Source: Sideroxydans sp. (GTDB lineage Bacteria; Pseudomonadota; Gammaproteobacteria; Burkholderiales; Gallionellaceae). Taken from it: 64,000 nucleotides of DNA. The DNA lies in NCBI GenBank assembly GCA_024636935.1, contig JAGXGC010000035.1, forward strand, positions 1 through 64,000, read 5' to 3'. A program made the translations under genes and the position numbers. Positions within the stretch are counted from its first letter, which is position 1. Every line of letters begins with the position of its first letter. Under the pieces are notes generated by a model that searched no databases, was not told the DNA's origin, and saw nothing but the letters and a program-made list of their open reading frames with translations. Positions 56,155-64,000 of the stretch are shown here, piece by piece.

Positions 56155-56556
56155 GATTACCTCCTTGAGTATGGGGACGATCTGATGAAAGCCCCCTGAT
56201 TCGATTTCAATTCAAAATGTGCATCAGATATGCAACATAGGTTCTTCAACGCCAGAGTTCTGTGCGCAAACGTACGGAGTGTCATAAATAGTAGAGAACA
56301 TACTGTGAGCTAACCCGCGTTTCCCGGACGGTTTGATTGGATACATCTGTTTGCGCCTCAGGTTCAGCCGGACTGAGATGGCCCAAGAACGTTCAGGGTC
56401 GGGTCTTGTGTTATGACATGCGAGAGCTAAAGGGCTCCGACGTCCCCCATCTTTAATAGTGCATGACATGGGAGTCCAATCTACTGAATTGTCATCCGCA
56501 TGCGTCTGGCATTATGAATTTCGCGGTTTGTGCCGCATCTCCACAAGGGCCGAATC
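56155..56556. other. Gap between divergent micropeptide and AsmA genes
   Basis: About 400 bases that must hold promoters in both directions. GCTAACCCGCGTTTCCCGG (near 56309-56327) recurs in diverged form near 58036-58054 (GCTAACCCGTCTTTCCCAG), so short repeats flank the AsmA gene. No gene, tRNA or terminator was recognised. Confidence 0.5.
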
Positions 56557-57987
56557 ATGCCAATGTCGAAATCGAAAAAGATCATTCTGTTTTCCATCGG
56601 CGGCATCTTGGTGCTGCTCGTCCTCATCGCAGTGACCTTGAGATATTTTGTGGATGCCGATGCCTACAAGCCCCGCTTGCAAGCGGCTGCCGCGGAGGCA
56701 CTGGGTATGGATGTCAGCATCGACGGGCGGCTGGGCATCGGCTTCTTTCCGGGCATGCAGCTCACCATGAATGATGTGCACATTCGAAACCAGGGCAAAG
56801 AGCTGGTTGTCGCAAAAGAAGTCAGGCTCGGAATGGAGCTTATGCCGCTATTCCAGGATGAATACCGCATCACGAATATCTCACTGATCAATCCCTCTAT
56901 CAGCATTGAGCTGGGCACTGACGGCAAGTACAACTTCGAGAAACCGCAGGCGGCCGGAACAAAATTACCCGCCGTGGACTTGGCAGAGATCGTTTTATCA
57001 GACGCGACGATCCTCTATGGGGATAAGCAAGCCGGAGGAGGTTTCGACGCAGGAGATTGCCAGCTGAGCCTGCAGCATCTGCTGCTTGCAGGCGGTGGCA
57101 CGGACATCATGAAGGATGTCTCTTTCAATGCGGAACTAAGCTGCGGCAAGATCCAGTCAAAGGACTACGCGGTGACCGATGTGAAACTCTCGGCCATAGC
57201 GAAAAGTGGCACCTTCGATTTCAAGTTGGATACGCCGGGGATCTTCGGTGGACAAGGTTCGGGGAACCTGCGGGTGGAATATTCCGGCGCAGAGCCGGTT
57301 TACCACGTTCGCTATTCTCTGCAGCAGTTCCGCATCGAGGAGCTGCTCAAAGCCCAATCACCGGAAACGATCGCGGAAGGGCCTATGGATTTCTCAATGG
57401 ATCTGAAGATGCAGGGCAGGACAGGGCAGGAGATGAAGCAGAGCGCGACCGGAGATGCCTCACTTCGGGGTGCAAACCTCACGCTCAACGGCCACGATCT
57501 CAATCTGGAGTTCAGCCGGTTTGAATCCAGCCAAAACTTCGACCTAGTGGATGTGGGCGCCTATTTCTTTGCTGGGCCTCTTGGCCTGGCGGTTACCAAA
57601 GGGTACGACTTTGCAAAGCTCCTTAAAGGTTCGGGCGGCGTCAGTCACATCCCCACGTTCGTCTCCCAATGGAAAGTTGAAAAAGGCGTGATGCATGCGC
57701 AGGATGTGGCGATGGCCACAAACAAGTATCGGATGGCACTCTTGGGTGGGCTCGACATCGCCAATGCACGTTTTGTTGACGTGTCGCTGGTGCTGCTGAA
57801 TCAAAAGGGCTGCGCCGTAGTGGAACAAAAGATCAAAGGCCCCTTTGAGAAACCGGTGGTGGAGCAACCGAATATTTTCACATCCCTCGCCGGACCGGCG
57901 ATCAAGCTGCTCAAAAAGGGAAGCAAACTTTTGCAAGGCGAAGAGTGCAAGGAGATCTACACCGGCACGGTGGCATCGCCGCGTTGA
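56557..57987 (+). CDS. AsmA-family protein
   Basis: 476 residues from ATG 56557; GTG 56530 and ATG 56563 are in frame. One N-terminal membrane helix (about 8-28, IILFSIGGILVLLVLIAVTL). Then the AsmA N-terminal block RPRLQAAAAEALGMDVSIDGR-like (here KPRLQAAAAEALGMDVSIDG) and a repetitive beta-rich body. AsmA relatives bridge inner and outer membranes and are linked to lipid or outer-membrane homeostasis. It is divergent from the ABC exporter. Shorter than E. coli AsmA (617), with no obvious C-terminal loss. Confidence 0.85.
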   Translation: MPMSKSKKIILFSIGGILVLLVLIAVTLRYFVDADAYKPRLQAAAAEALGMDVSIDGRLGIGFFPGMQLTMNDVHIRNQGKELVVAKEVRLGMELMPLFQDEYRITNISLINPSISIELGTDGKYNFEKPQAAGTKLPAVDLAEIVLSDATILYGDKQAGGGFDAGDCQLSLQHLLLAGGGTDIMKDVSFNAELSCGKIQSKDYAVTDVKLSAIAKSGTFDFKLDTPGIFGGQGSGNLRVEYSGAEPVYHVRYSLQQFRIEELLKAQSPETIAEGPMDFSMDLKMQGRTGQEMKQSATGDASLRGANLTLNGHDLNLEFSRFESSQNFDLVDVGAYFFAGPLGLAVTKGYDFAKLLKGSGGVSHIPTFVSQWKVEKGVMHAQDVAMATNKYRMALLGGLDIANARFVDVSLVLLNQKGCAVVEQKIKGPFEKPVVEQPNIFTSLAGPAIKLLKKGSKLLQGEECKEIYTGTVASPR

Positions 57988-58109
57988 TCGGTGGGATTAA
58001 AGAGGCCTGGCTGCGAAACGATAGGTGACAGACTGCGCTAACCCGTCTTTCCCAGACAGTTCAATTCAGTGAACAATGGAGTCAGCTCAGCATCGCAACA
58101 CTTCCTACT

Positions 58110-58129
58110 CATCGCCCGCAAGGGCGATG
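58110..58129. terminator. Hairpin after the exchanger gene, copy 3
   Basis: CATCGCCC-GCAA-GGGCGATG, identical to 53218-53237 and 54104-54123. It is 25 bases beyond the exchanger stop on the minus strand. T-rich sequence lies on its plus-strand 3' side (TTCGTTTT), so it terminates plus-strand transcripts better than the exchanger's own. Confidence 0.6.
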
Positions 58130-58154
58130 TTCGTTTTGAGGCCGACGATCTCGC

Positions 58155-59150
58155 TTACTGGATGAGTCCGGCGTACAGGAAATAGCCGTAGCTGGCGACG
58201 AGTGCGCCGCCACCGATGCGCGGGATGCGCCCGAGGATGCCGATGGAGAGGAAGTGCACCAGTCCGGCCCCAAGGATGAGGTAAGTGCCCATCAGAAAGG
58301 AGTCGGGCAGCTGGATGGGGTTGATGAGGGCGAACAGGCCGATGCACATGGGGATGCAGATGTGGCTATCGCCGATCTGCGAGCTGACGACGATATCCGT
58401 GCGGCCGATATGCGCGTAGTAGAGCGCGATGAAAGCATTGGGCAGCACCATGAGGATGCCGCTGAACCAGCCGATATTGGCGAAGCTGACGAGGGGGCTT
58501 TCGGCGGCGCTTACCCAGTTGATAAGGTGGTCGACGGAGTAGTAGATGCCATAGGCGGCGAGGCCGATGAGCGCGAGGTCGATGACGATGGACCAGTGGG
58601 TGCTGCGGTTCTTGCGGATGTTGTCTTTCAGCACTTCGAACACGTGCAGGATCTGCCAGAACACGAACAGGGCGACCAGGATGATCCCGTCGTAGAAGTT
58701 CAGTTCGCCGTCCTTTCCCAGTGCCCACAGCGTGCCGGTGAACAGGAACAGGGCGATGAGGGTGACGAGCAGGTTGAGGCGGTTGATACGGGCGAACTCC
58801 GCCTGCTTCTGTTTGTTCTTTTCCTTGGTCGCTGCGGCGGCTGCGCCGAACAGGGCGGTGAGGCCGAGGATGAGGGTGAGGTTGGTGACGTTGTTGACCA
58901 GACTGTTCTCGATGACTGCCCCGCCATTGCTGGCGGATTTGCTCATGATCAGCGCGAACATCAGGTTCGCGAAGCCGGAGCAGTAGGGCATGATGAGGGT
59001 GCCGAGCACGGTGCCTTCGAATCCCTTACTTTCCATGACATGCAGCCGCCAGATCATCAATGCATTCGCCAGCGCGAAGATGAGCAGCAGAGACAGCGGA
59101 TGGTTTATGTAGGGGAGGGCGGTGGCCAGGCTCGGGAGTTCGTTTGGCAC
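58155..59150 (-). CDS. CaCA-like cation exchanger, atypical
   Basis: 331 residues, about ten membrane helices, arranged as two similar halves around a charged loop (EKNKQKQAEFARI, about 110-125). The alpha-repeat positions read PYCSGFANLMFALIMSKSASN and LPNAFIALYYAHIGRTDIVV. They keep the G-F/N-x-A shape of Na+/Ca2+ exchangers, but the paired acidic residue of the G-x-x-x-PE motif is not seen in either half. Ion selectivity is therefore uncertain. Its 3' end is copied twice to the left (53263 and 54149). Confidence 0.7.
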   Translation of the reverse strand: MPNELPSLATALPYINHPLSLLLIFALANALMIWRLHVMESKGFEGTVLGTLIMPYCSGFANLMFALIMSKSASNGGAVIENSLVNNVTNLTLILGLTALFGAAAAATKEKNKQKQAEFARINRLNLLVTLIALFLFTGTLWALGKDGELNFYDGIILVALFVFWQILHVFEVLKDNIRKNRSTHWSIVIDLALIGLAAYGIYYSVDHLINWVSAAESPLVSFANIGWFSGILMVLPNAFIALYYAHIGRTDIVVSSQIGDSHICIPMCIGLFALINPIQLPDSFLMGTYLILGAGLVHFLSIGILGRIPRIGGGALVASYGYFLYAGLIQ

Positions 59151-59215
59151 GTTCGGCAGTCGGAAATTTTGTGCGCGGGATTATGGTGGCGTGGCCGGTC
59201 GCCGTCAATTTAGCT

Positions 59216-59496
59216 CGGATCGTCCATTAGGCCGTCATACCGGCGAAGGCCGGTATCCAGCAATAGAAGATCCACCGCGAAGCGGACAGAACCATGATGT
59301 CGTCCCACTTGCGTGGGGAATCTCTAAGGAAACGCGGATCTATTCGGTTTTGTCGTTTCGGCTCAGGCCGGAACCCTTTTCAATAAAGGCACTGGATACC
59401 GGCCTTCGCCGGTATGACGAATTAATCAGCGCTTCCCTGATCATCTGGATTCCGGCCTTCGCCGGAATGACGCGGTTTTTCCTAATGGACGATCTG
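59216..59496. repeat. REPIN/MITE-like palindrome cluster with inverted ends
   Basis: Ends CGGATCGTCCATTAGG (59216) and CCTAATGGACGATCTG (59481) are inverted copies differing at one base. Inside are three REP palindromes: ACCGGCGAAGGCCGGT (about 59241), ACCGGCCTTCGCCGGT (about 59399) and TTCCGGCCTTCGCCGGAA (about 59450). Same family as 47040-47175 but longer. It lies between the exchanger and the next gene and has no coding capacity. Confidence 0.8.
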
Positions 59497-59591
59497 GGTT
59501 TACGGAAAGTGCCGCTAGGTGGCCGCTTTGCTTTGGCGTATCCAAGGCGGTTTCGGTACACTGCAAACCTTCAGGAAAAGGATGCATTTAG

Positions 59592-60152
59592 ATGAACAAT
59601 ACAGCCACACAGGCGAAGCATGACGCCGAGGCCGCAAACGCAGCAGCTCAGCGCATCGTGCGACATTTTCAGAGCAAGGGCTTCACCCGCATCACGGAGG
59701 CGCTCATCCTTCACATCCGACACATCGCGGGTGACCGCGCGGAAGTGGATAAGGCTTTCGAAGCGACCCATAAGCAGGGACGGGTGCCGCCGCTGAGCAT
59801 GTATTTCACCATCCACCCTTATGCACACTATTCCGAATTCCGTAGTTTCGAGGAGGCCAAGGCCGCCCTAGGCAACGATTTCACCCTGACGCTGATCTAT
59901 GACATCCCGCAGGTGTTCTTCGACCCGGCACCGGTACTGGGCGACGATCCGCTGGCGACCGGTGCGAAATACGATGTGATCATGAAGGTCTGGGATAACG
60001 AAGAGGATTGTGCGATCGCCATCCTGCTGAACGATCCCGATGCGTCGTTCGTCGATTACATCGGCACCCATCCCGGCGCGGATTGGCAAAAGATCATGGG
60101 CGATTTCAAAGTGGCATCGACATCACTGAATGATGCTTTTACGTTGGAGTGA
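59592..60152 (+). CDS. Hypothetical cytoplasmic protein
   Basis: 186 residues, AAGGA Shine-Dalgarno. No signal peptide or membrane segment; acidic overall. Possible helical N-terminus (about 5-35) and a mixed alpha/beta body with FTLTLIYDIPQVFFDPAPVLGDD and YDVIMKVWDNEEDCAIAILLN. No family recognised and no catalytic motif seen. The genes around it are unrelated. Confidence 0.7.
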   Translation: MNNTATQAKHDAEAANAAAQRIVRHFQSKGFTRITEALILHIRHIAGDRAEVDKAFEATHKQGRVPPLSMYFTIHPYAHYSEFRSFEEAKAALGNDFTLTLIYDIPQVFFDPAPVLGDDPLATGAKYDVIMKVWDNEEDCAIAILLNDPDASFVDYIGTHPGADWQKIMGDFKVASTSLNDAFTLE

Positions 60153-60301
60153 ATGGCGCTGTATCACTTTCATGTAATGTTTAACAGGATGAATCAGATG
60201 CGCTGTATCGATATGCATCAAGTGTTATCCAGTGTCGTCCACTCTGAGGGGGCGAAGGGCGTTAGTGGGGTAAAGATCCCCTATAACTTCTGGAGGTGCA
60301 T

Positions 60302-61054
60302 ATGAAACGTTATCTGCAATGCGTCATGCTTGCATTCGCTCTGGCATCTATCTCTGCGCCAGCTTTCTCCGATTCATCAACCGTCATCAAAAAACCAGCC
60401 AAGGTCATGAACGATCTCGATCCAAAGAAACTTGTCTTCGAGCGGCAGCTGATCGTGTTCGAAGGCAAGGATTGTGTGTATTGCCGCCAGTTCAAAGCGG
60501 AGGTGATGGATGACTGGAAATCTCCGGTAGCCATTTCGCGCACGCTGGCTTCCAGCCCGCCTGCCGGTTGGAAGCTGGAAAAACCTATGTTTGCAACGCC
60601 GACTATCGTGCTGTTCGAGAAGGGCAGGGAGGTTTCCCGCTATACCGGATACAACGGTGAGAAGGCGCGCTTCTGGCAATGGCTGGGTTATCAGTTGCTG
60701 ACACCTGCGCAGCAGAAGATCGCATTCGAGCAGGGCACGGAGCGCGCCTTCACCGGTTCCAATCTGGACGAGAAGCGCGCTGGCACCTTCGTCGATCCGA
60801 TCACCGGCGCAGCGCTTTTCCGTAGCGATACCAAGTTCGAGAGCGGTACAGGGTGGCCGAGCTTTTTCAATCCGCTGCCGGGTTCGATCACGCTGCACGA
60901 GGACGATGCGTTAGGCATGAAGCGGGTGGAGGTGCGCAGCGCCAGTTCCGGCATCCACCTCGGCCATGTTTTCGACGACGGCCCTCCGCCAACCCACAAA
61001 CGCTATTGCATCAATGGTAATGTGCTGAAATTCGTGCCCGATGCGGGGCAGTGA
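60302..61054 (+). CDS. Exported thioredoxin-like / MsrB fusion protein
   Basis: 250 residues; ATG 60302 follows a TGGAGG. Signal peptide to about residue 23 (ISAPAFS). Residues about 45-130 are a thioredoxin-like module with Cys58-Val-Tyr-Cys61 in FEGKDCVYCRQF and a cis-Pro region MFATPTIVLFEKG. Residues about 150-250 are methionine-(R)-sulfoxide reductase: SGTGWPSFF, LGHVFDDGPPPTHKRYCING with catalytic Cys236. The four zinc cysteines of standard MsrB are absent (DPITG and SASS replace the CxxC pairs), and the usual resolving Cys position is Thr (SGTGWPS). The fused thioredoxin module may therefore reduce Cys236 directly (inference). Periplasmic methionine repair is likely. Confidence 0.85.
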   Translation: MKRYLQCVMLAFALASISAPAFSDSSTVIKKPAKVMNDLDPKKLVFERQLIVFEGKDCVYCRQFKAEVMDDWKSPVAISRTLASSPPAGWKLEKPMFATPTIVLFEKGREVSRYTGYNGEKARFWQWLGYQLLTPAQQKIAFEQGTERAFTGSNLDEKRAGTFVDPITGAALFRSDTKFESGTGWPSFFNPLPGSITLHEDDALGMKRVEVRSASSGIHLGHVFDDGPPPTHKRYCINGNVLKFVPDAGQ

Positions 61055-61071
61055 TTGGAAATGTGATTCAT

Positions 61072-62160
61072 ATGCACCGAATAAATATTGCTAACTTTCT
61101 ATCCAGTGGCGTCCAATTCGAAGAGGCGGAAGAGGATCTGGCGTTCCGCGTGCGGTTCTTGAACGGTCTGATATTGATCGCTATCACGTCGGCATTGTTG
61201 TTTGTAACGCTGGACTTCTTTGGCGTGAATATGCTGGGCGATTGGCAGTTGGTGTTCACTGAGCTTCATGCGCTGGTCGGCGCTCTGGTGGCGATATGGT
61301 TGCGTGGGCGCAAGCAGGTTTACACGGCGGCGGCCTGGGTCATTTTGATCTCGGCTTTTCTGGTGTTCAGTTCTGCGCTGATGCTGGTGTTGTCGGACGA
61401 GTTTCGCCTCATCTGGTATTTCATTATGGTGGTGGCAGCTTATGTGCTGCTGGGGAACTGGGCTGGCATAGCGGCGACAGTAGGCCCGATCATGATGGTG
61501 GCGGTTGCAAAGTTCAATTTTGGCATTCCTATCTCGGATAATGCATTCACCACTTTTATTCTGAGCCTGTTGGTCACCAGCGGTATCGCATTTTCCTATA
61601 CCCGTTTGTCGAACTCTTATTTCGAGCGCATGACCGCGAACGTGAACAAGTTGCGTGAGCTTGCCACCAAAGATCCGCTCACCGGCTTGTGGAATGCGCG
61701 TGCGTTCTACGATATGTCTAACCGCATGATGAGCCTGGGGCAGCGCAGCACTTCACCGCATTGCACGCTATTCATCGATCTTGATCATTTCAAATCGATC
61801 AATGACCGATTCGGTCATGCGACAGGCGACACGGTGTTGCGCGCAGTGGCAGATTGCATTGCGGACAGCTGCCGCGAAAGCGATATCGTGGGGCGCATCG
61901 GTGGTGAGGAGTTCGTGGTGTTCTTGCCGAATACCGATGCCAACGGAGCGATGCAACTTGCGGAAAAGATCCGTCAAAACGTGGAAGCCTTGCAGCACAC
62001 CACACCAGACAACGAGCCCTACAAGATCACGCTGAGCATAGGCGTGGCCCACAAATCTCCTTCCGACCATTCTATTGCTGATATCCAGCGACGCGCTGAC
62101 GTCGCGATGTACGAAGCCAAAAAACAAGGCAGGAACCGTGTTGTTCTGTCGGCTGCCTGA
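61072..62160 (+). CDS. Membrane GGDEF protein, probable diguanylate cyclase
   Basis: 362 residues from ATG 61072; the GTG at 61051 overlaps the previous stop and is also possible. Five to six membrane helices (about 35-185), then a GGDEF domain (about 200-362). The active-site motif is RIGGEEFVVFLPN (GGEEF, catalytically competent). Metal and substrate residues are in LFIDLDHFKSINDRFGHATGD. No RxxD inhibitory site was seen five residues upstream of the motif. It would make cyclic di-GMP from two GTP in response to a membrane signal. Confidence 0.93.
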   Translation: MHRINIANFLSSGVQFEEAEEDLAFRVRFLNGLILIAITSALLFVTLDFFGVNMLGDWQLVFTELHALVGALVAIWLRGRKQVYTAAAWVILISAFLVFSSALMLVLSDEFRLIWYFIMVVAAYVLLGNWAGIAATVGPIMMVAVAKFNFGIPISDNAFTTFILSLLVTSGIAFSYTRLSNSYFERMTANVNKLRELATKDPLTGLWNARAFYDMSNRMMSLGQRSTSPHCTLFIDLDHFKSINDRFGHATGDTVLRAVADCIADSCRESDIVGRIGGEEFVVFLPNTDANGAMQLAEKIRQNVEALQHTTPDNEPYKITLSIGVAHKSPSDHSIADIQRRADVAMYEAKKQGRNRVVLSAA

Positions 62161-62223
62161 GTCCAATTAAAGAATGTGGGATGGCTCCCATGTTTTCGGC
62201 GCCCCGTCCTCTTAGGATAGAAC

Positions 62224-62868
62224 ATGGACACACCTGAAACCGCCTTAACGCCACGTAGCCGCTTTTGGTTTGGTTTGTCCTTTGTCTTGATGGGCATCAT
62301 GCCGTTGTTGGCATCTTTCGATATCGGCCTGTTAAGTACTGATGACATCCATGGCCCACCTTGGTTGGGCTTTGCGGCTGGGGGTGTTTTTGTGGGCGCT
62401 GGACTGTCGGTGATGGCCGGCCCGAATCGGCCCGTGCTAAGCAGCATTCTCGTTATTCTCGTACTGGCTGGCTTGGCATCCGTTGGTAACTGGATCGCTT
62501 TTGGGGTGGGCGAGCGCGTATGCGGCGGGACGATCTTGTTTTGGCAAGGCGAGTCTTTGGGGCTTGGCTGCCGCATCCCATTCGGTATCGGCGCAATGAT
62601 CACCAATGCTATTCTGGTGTTGATGCTGGTCGGTGCGCTGCAAAAGATGTTCGGCGATTCGCCGCGTCTCGCTCGGCTACATAGATGGGCAGAGAATCTG
62701 CTGTGGCTGACCTTGTCGCCTATCCTGCTGCCGATGGTGTTGATTCTGATCGTGCAGAGCGCTCTACAGGTCATCAAAGATAGGCTGGAGACAGGGGAGT
62801 GGCCGCGTAACGAATCATTCATTGCGAGGATGAAAGCCAAAAGAGCGCGCAACAAAGATTCGAAGTGA
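62224..62868 (+). CDS. Hypothetical membrane protein
   Basis: 214 residues with about five hydrophobic helices (around 15-35, 50-68, 75-95, 120-138, 160-178) and a basic cytoplasmic tail (FIARMKAKRARNKDSK). No known family or motif recognised. GGATAG precedes the ATG. It stands alone between the GGDEF gene and an exported-protein gene. Confidence 0.7.
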   Translation: MDTPETALTPRSRFWFGLSFVLMGIMPLLASFDIGLLSTDDIHGPPWLGFAAGGVFVGAGLSVMAGPNRPVLSSILVILVLAGLASVGNWIAFGVGERVCGGTILFWQGESLGLGCRIPFGIGAMITNAILVLMLVGALQKMFGDSPRLARLHRWAENLLWLTLSPILLPMVLILIVQSALQVIKDRLETGEWPRNESFIARMKAKRARNKDSK

Positions 62869-62933
62869 TGGATCGTTAATCAATAGCAGCAACTTCTCTT
62901 TTGTTTTGAATTGAATTTCTATGGAGTCTTAAC

Positions 62934-63713
62934 ATGCTAAAGAAATTGTTGTTCCCCGCCGCGTTGTTGATTGTCTTTGCGCCCTACGCTGTTGCGGCAG
63001 AGCAGGCGAACAATTGCAGGCTCAAGGGTGGTTCGATGGTGTTGCTTGAGGCCGGGGCTTGCGTGATGGAGGGCGGTGTGGCCGTCACGAAAGCTGCAGC
63101 GCCTGTGGTTCCCGCTGTCAGCCTTCAGTTATCTGCCAACCCTCAGTTGGCTAGCGCACAACGGGCGGTGGCTGAGCTGCTGCTGAAACCAGTGGTGGAT
63201 AAGAACCTGAACAAAAGAACGCCGGAGGAGATCAGCCGGACGGTGAAGTTCGATGGTTGCCGTTTGCTGGTGGATGAAGATATGTTCGTCGAATACGGCA
63301 ATGCACTTTCTGCGCGCAAGCATTTCAAGATCAGCTCGATGGTGGATATGGGCAAGGTCAGTCGCTCTGCCTTTGGTGAGTTGGGCAAGGTGACTTCTTA
63401 TGGTGGCGGCATTGAGACCTATGCCACTTACTTTGAGGAGCGCAAGGAGCGTGATGGCAACAACATCTCGATCTCGATTCAGTTGGAAAGAGAGGGCCAC
63501 CTAAGCAGTTTCAAGGCGAGGTCTTCTGGTAGCTACTGGGATGCGCAGAATGATGATCTTTGGTTGGTGGATGAATATGGTTATCCAAAAGCTCTCATCG
63601 AGTCTGGTGCGGCGACCGACAAGGTCAGACTACTGTTTCTGATGAACACGCCTGAAGATGCCACAGCGCTGAACAAAGCTTTGGGCGATGTGCATGCGCT
63701 GTGTCAGCCTTAG
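62934..63713 (+). CDS. Hypothetical exported protein
   Basis: 259 residues. Signal peptide (MLKKLLFPAALLIVFAPYAVAA, about 1-22). Three cysteines near the mature N-terminus, in NNCRLKGG and GACVMEGG. The body has VKFDGCRLLVDEDMF and a C-terminal LCQP, so disulfides are possible. Predominantly beta-like with short helices. No family recognised. Probably periplasmic. Confidence 0.75.
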   Translation: MLKKLLFPAALLIVFAPYAVAAEQANNCRLKGGSMVLLEAGACVMEGGVAVTKAAAPVVPAVSLQLSANPQLASAQRAVAELLLKPVVDKNLNKRTPEEISRTVKFDGCRLLVDEDMFVEYGNALSARKHFKISSMVDMGKVSRSAFGELGKVTSYGGGIETYATYFEERKERDGNNISISIQLEREGHLSSFKARSSGSYWDAQNDDLWLVDEYGYPKALIESGAATDKVRLLFLMNTPEDATALNKALGDVHALCQP

Positions 63714-63735
63714 TGAGCCTAACGATAGAGGGGCG

Positions 63736-63757
63736 GGGACAATAATCATCTGTCCCT
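63736..63757. other. Short hairpin before the last gene
   Basis: GGGACA and TGTCCC pair around an AT-rich loop about 40 bases before the ATG at 63790. It may be a weak terminator of the preceding gene; a related GGGACA/TGTCCC stem occurs at 21266-21295. Confidence 0.35.
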
Positions 63758-63789
63758 TGTTTTGATGATCAACCCGGTACACGATCACG

Positions 63790-64000
63790 ATGAACACTAG
63801 TCTGCAAGAATCCATTGAACGTCAGCGCAAGATACTGAAAGGCTGGCTCTCTTCTTCGCTCTCCATCCTTGCGGAGGACTGCATGCAGGTGTGGCCGCAG
63901 CGCGAGGCACTGGAGGCCCGACTGGTGCAAGGCATGACCGAGCTGCCTTACTGCAAGTATCTGTACTTGCTGGATACCAAGGCGAAGCAGATCACTTCCA
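63790..64000 (+). CDS. Gene cut by the window edge, probable sensor N-terminus
   Basis: ATG 63790; 70 codons open to the end of the window, starting MNTSLQESIERQRKILKGW. The first part is an amphipathic helical region. YCKYLYLLDTKAKQITS at the end resembles the first strand of a PDC/Cache-type sensor domain. No signal peptide or membrane segment is seen yet. The family cannot be fixed from 70 residues; it may be a cyclic di-GMP or two-component signalling protein, like the GGDEF gene nearby. Confidence 0.6.
   Translation, partial: MNTSLQESIERQRKILKGWLSSSLSILAEDCMQVWPQREALEARLVQGMTELPYCKYLYLLDTKAKQITS

Noticed and set aside
58254-59213. 319-residue plus-strand open frame
   Set aside because: Antisense to the exchanger gene; extremely Asp/Glu/Gly-rich because it mirrors hydrophobic codons.
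1-64000. CRISPR array or rRNA
   Set aside because: No regularly spaced repeats and no rRNA sequence were seen; the repeats present are att sites, REP elements and the exchanger ends.

Overview
The window looks like chromosome of a betaproteobacterium of the Gallionellaceae/Nitrosomonadales type. This is an inference from gene content and protein style, not from any search: a glgB-pgi-glgA-glgC-GH57-glgP glycogen block, a complete ccmABCDEFGHI operon, BCAM0308- and SAP-type small proteins, and moderate GC with SD-led genes. Core genes are intact and full length. Accessory DNA sits at two tRNA genes and in a patchwork region between about 52.3 and 60 kb.

Layout. (1) 1-3994: right end of an integrated element. 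It carries two small HTH regulators, a membrane protein, a 45-residue protein and a tyrosine integrase, and it ends at a severed 3' half of tRNA-Leu(UAG); the other end lies outside the window. (2) 4083-15073: glycogen synthesis and breakdown, six co-oriented genes. (3) 15171-20897: tig-clpP-clpX-lon, protein folding and ATP-dependent proteolysis. (4) 21024-21211: tRNA-Val(UAC) and tRNA-Asp(GUC). (5) 21194-29879: an 8.7-kb integrative mobilizable element in the 3' end of tRNA-Asp, bounded by identical 19-bp repeats. It has a tyrosine integrase, a membrane-anchored protein of unknown function, a one-polypeptide MmeI-like restriction-modification enzyme, an ankyrin protein, and a TraD-like/MobA-MobL pair around a likely oriT. 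The tRNA terminator has been displaced to the far side of the element. (6) 29956-31845: ppiD. (7) 31999-38916: the ccm operon for c-type cytochrome maturation.

(8) 39022-47033: lipocalin, CIA30-like protein, a glutamine amidotransferase of the asparagine synthase family, an exported protein, a WbuC-like cupin, alanine dehydrogenase and a second, LonB-like protease. (9) 47189-50458: two small Cys-rich proteins, then a soluble histidine kinase with a receiver-TPR partner. (10) 50630-52300: ettA. (11) 52359-59150: a mosaic in which DUF5677, RNase H, and an ABC exporter with AsmA are separated by three copies of the 3' end of one exchanger gene; only the last copy is complete. (12) 59592-64000: hypothetical protein, an exported thioredoxin-MsrB fusion, a GGDEF protein, two hypothetical proteins, and the start of a gene cut by the window edge.

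The most rewarding items are the fully delimited tRNA-Asp element with its nic-like site and restriction enzyme, the thioredoxin-MsrB fusion lacking every zinc cysteine, the triplicated exchanger 3' end, and an 18-residue membrane peptide with a perfect Shine-Dalgarno sequence. No CRISPR array, rRNA or intact transposase was seen.
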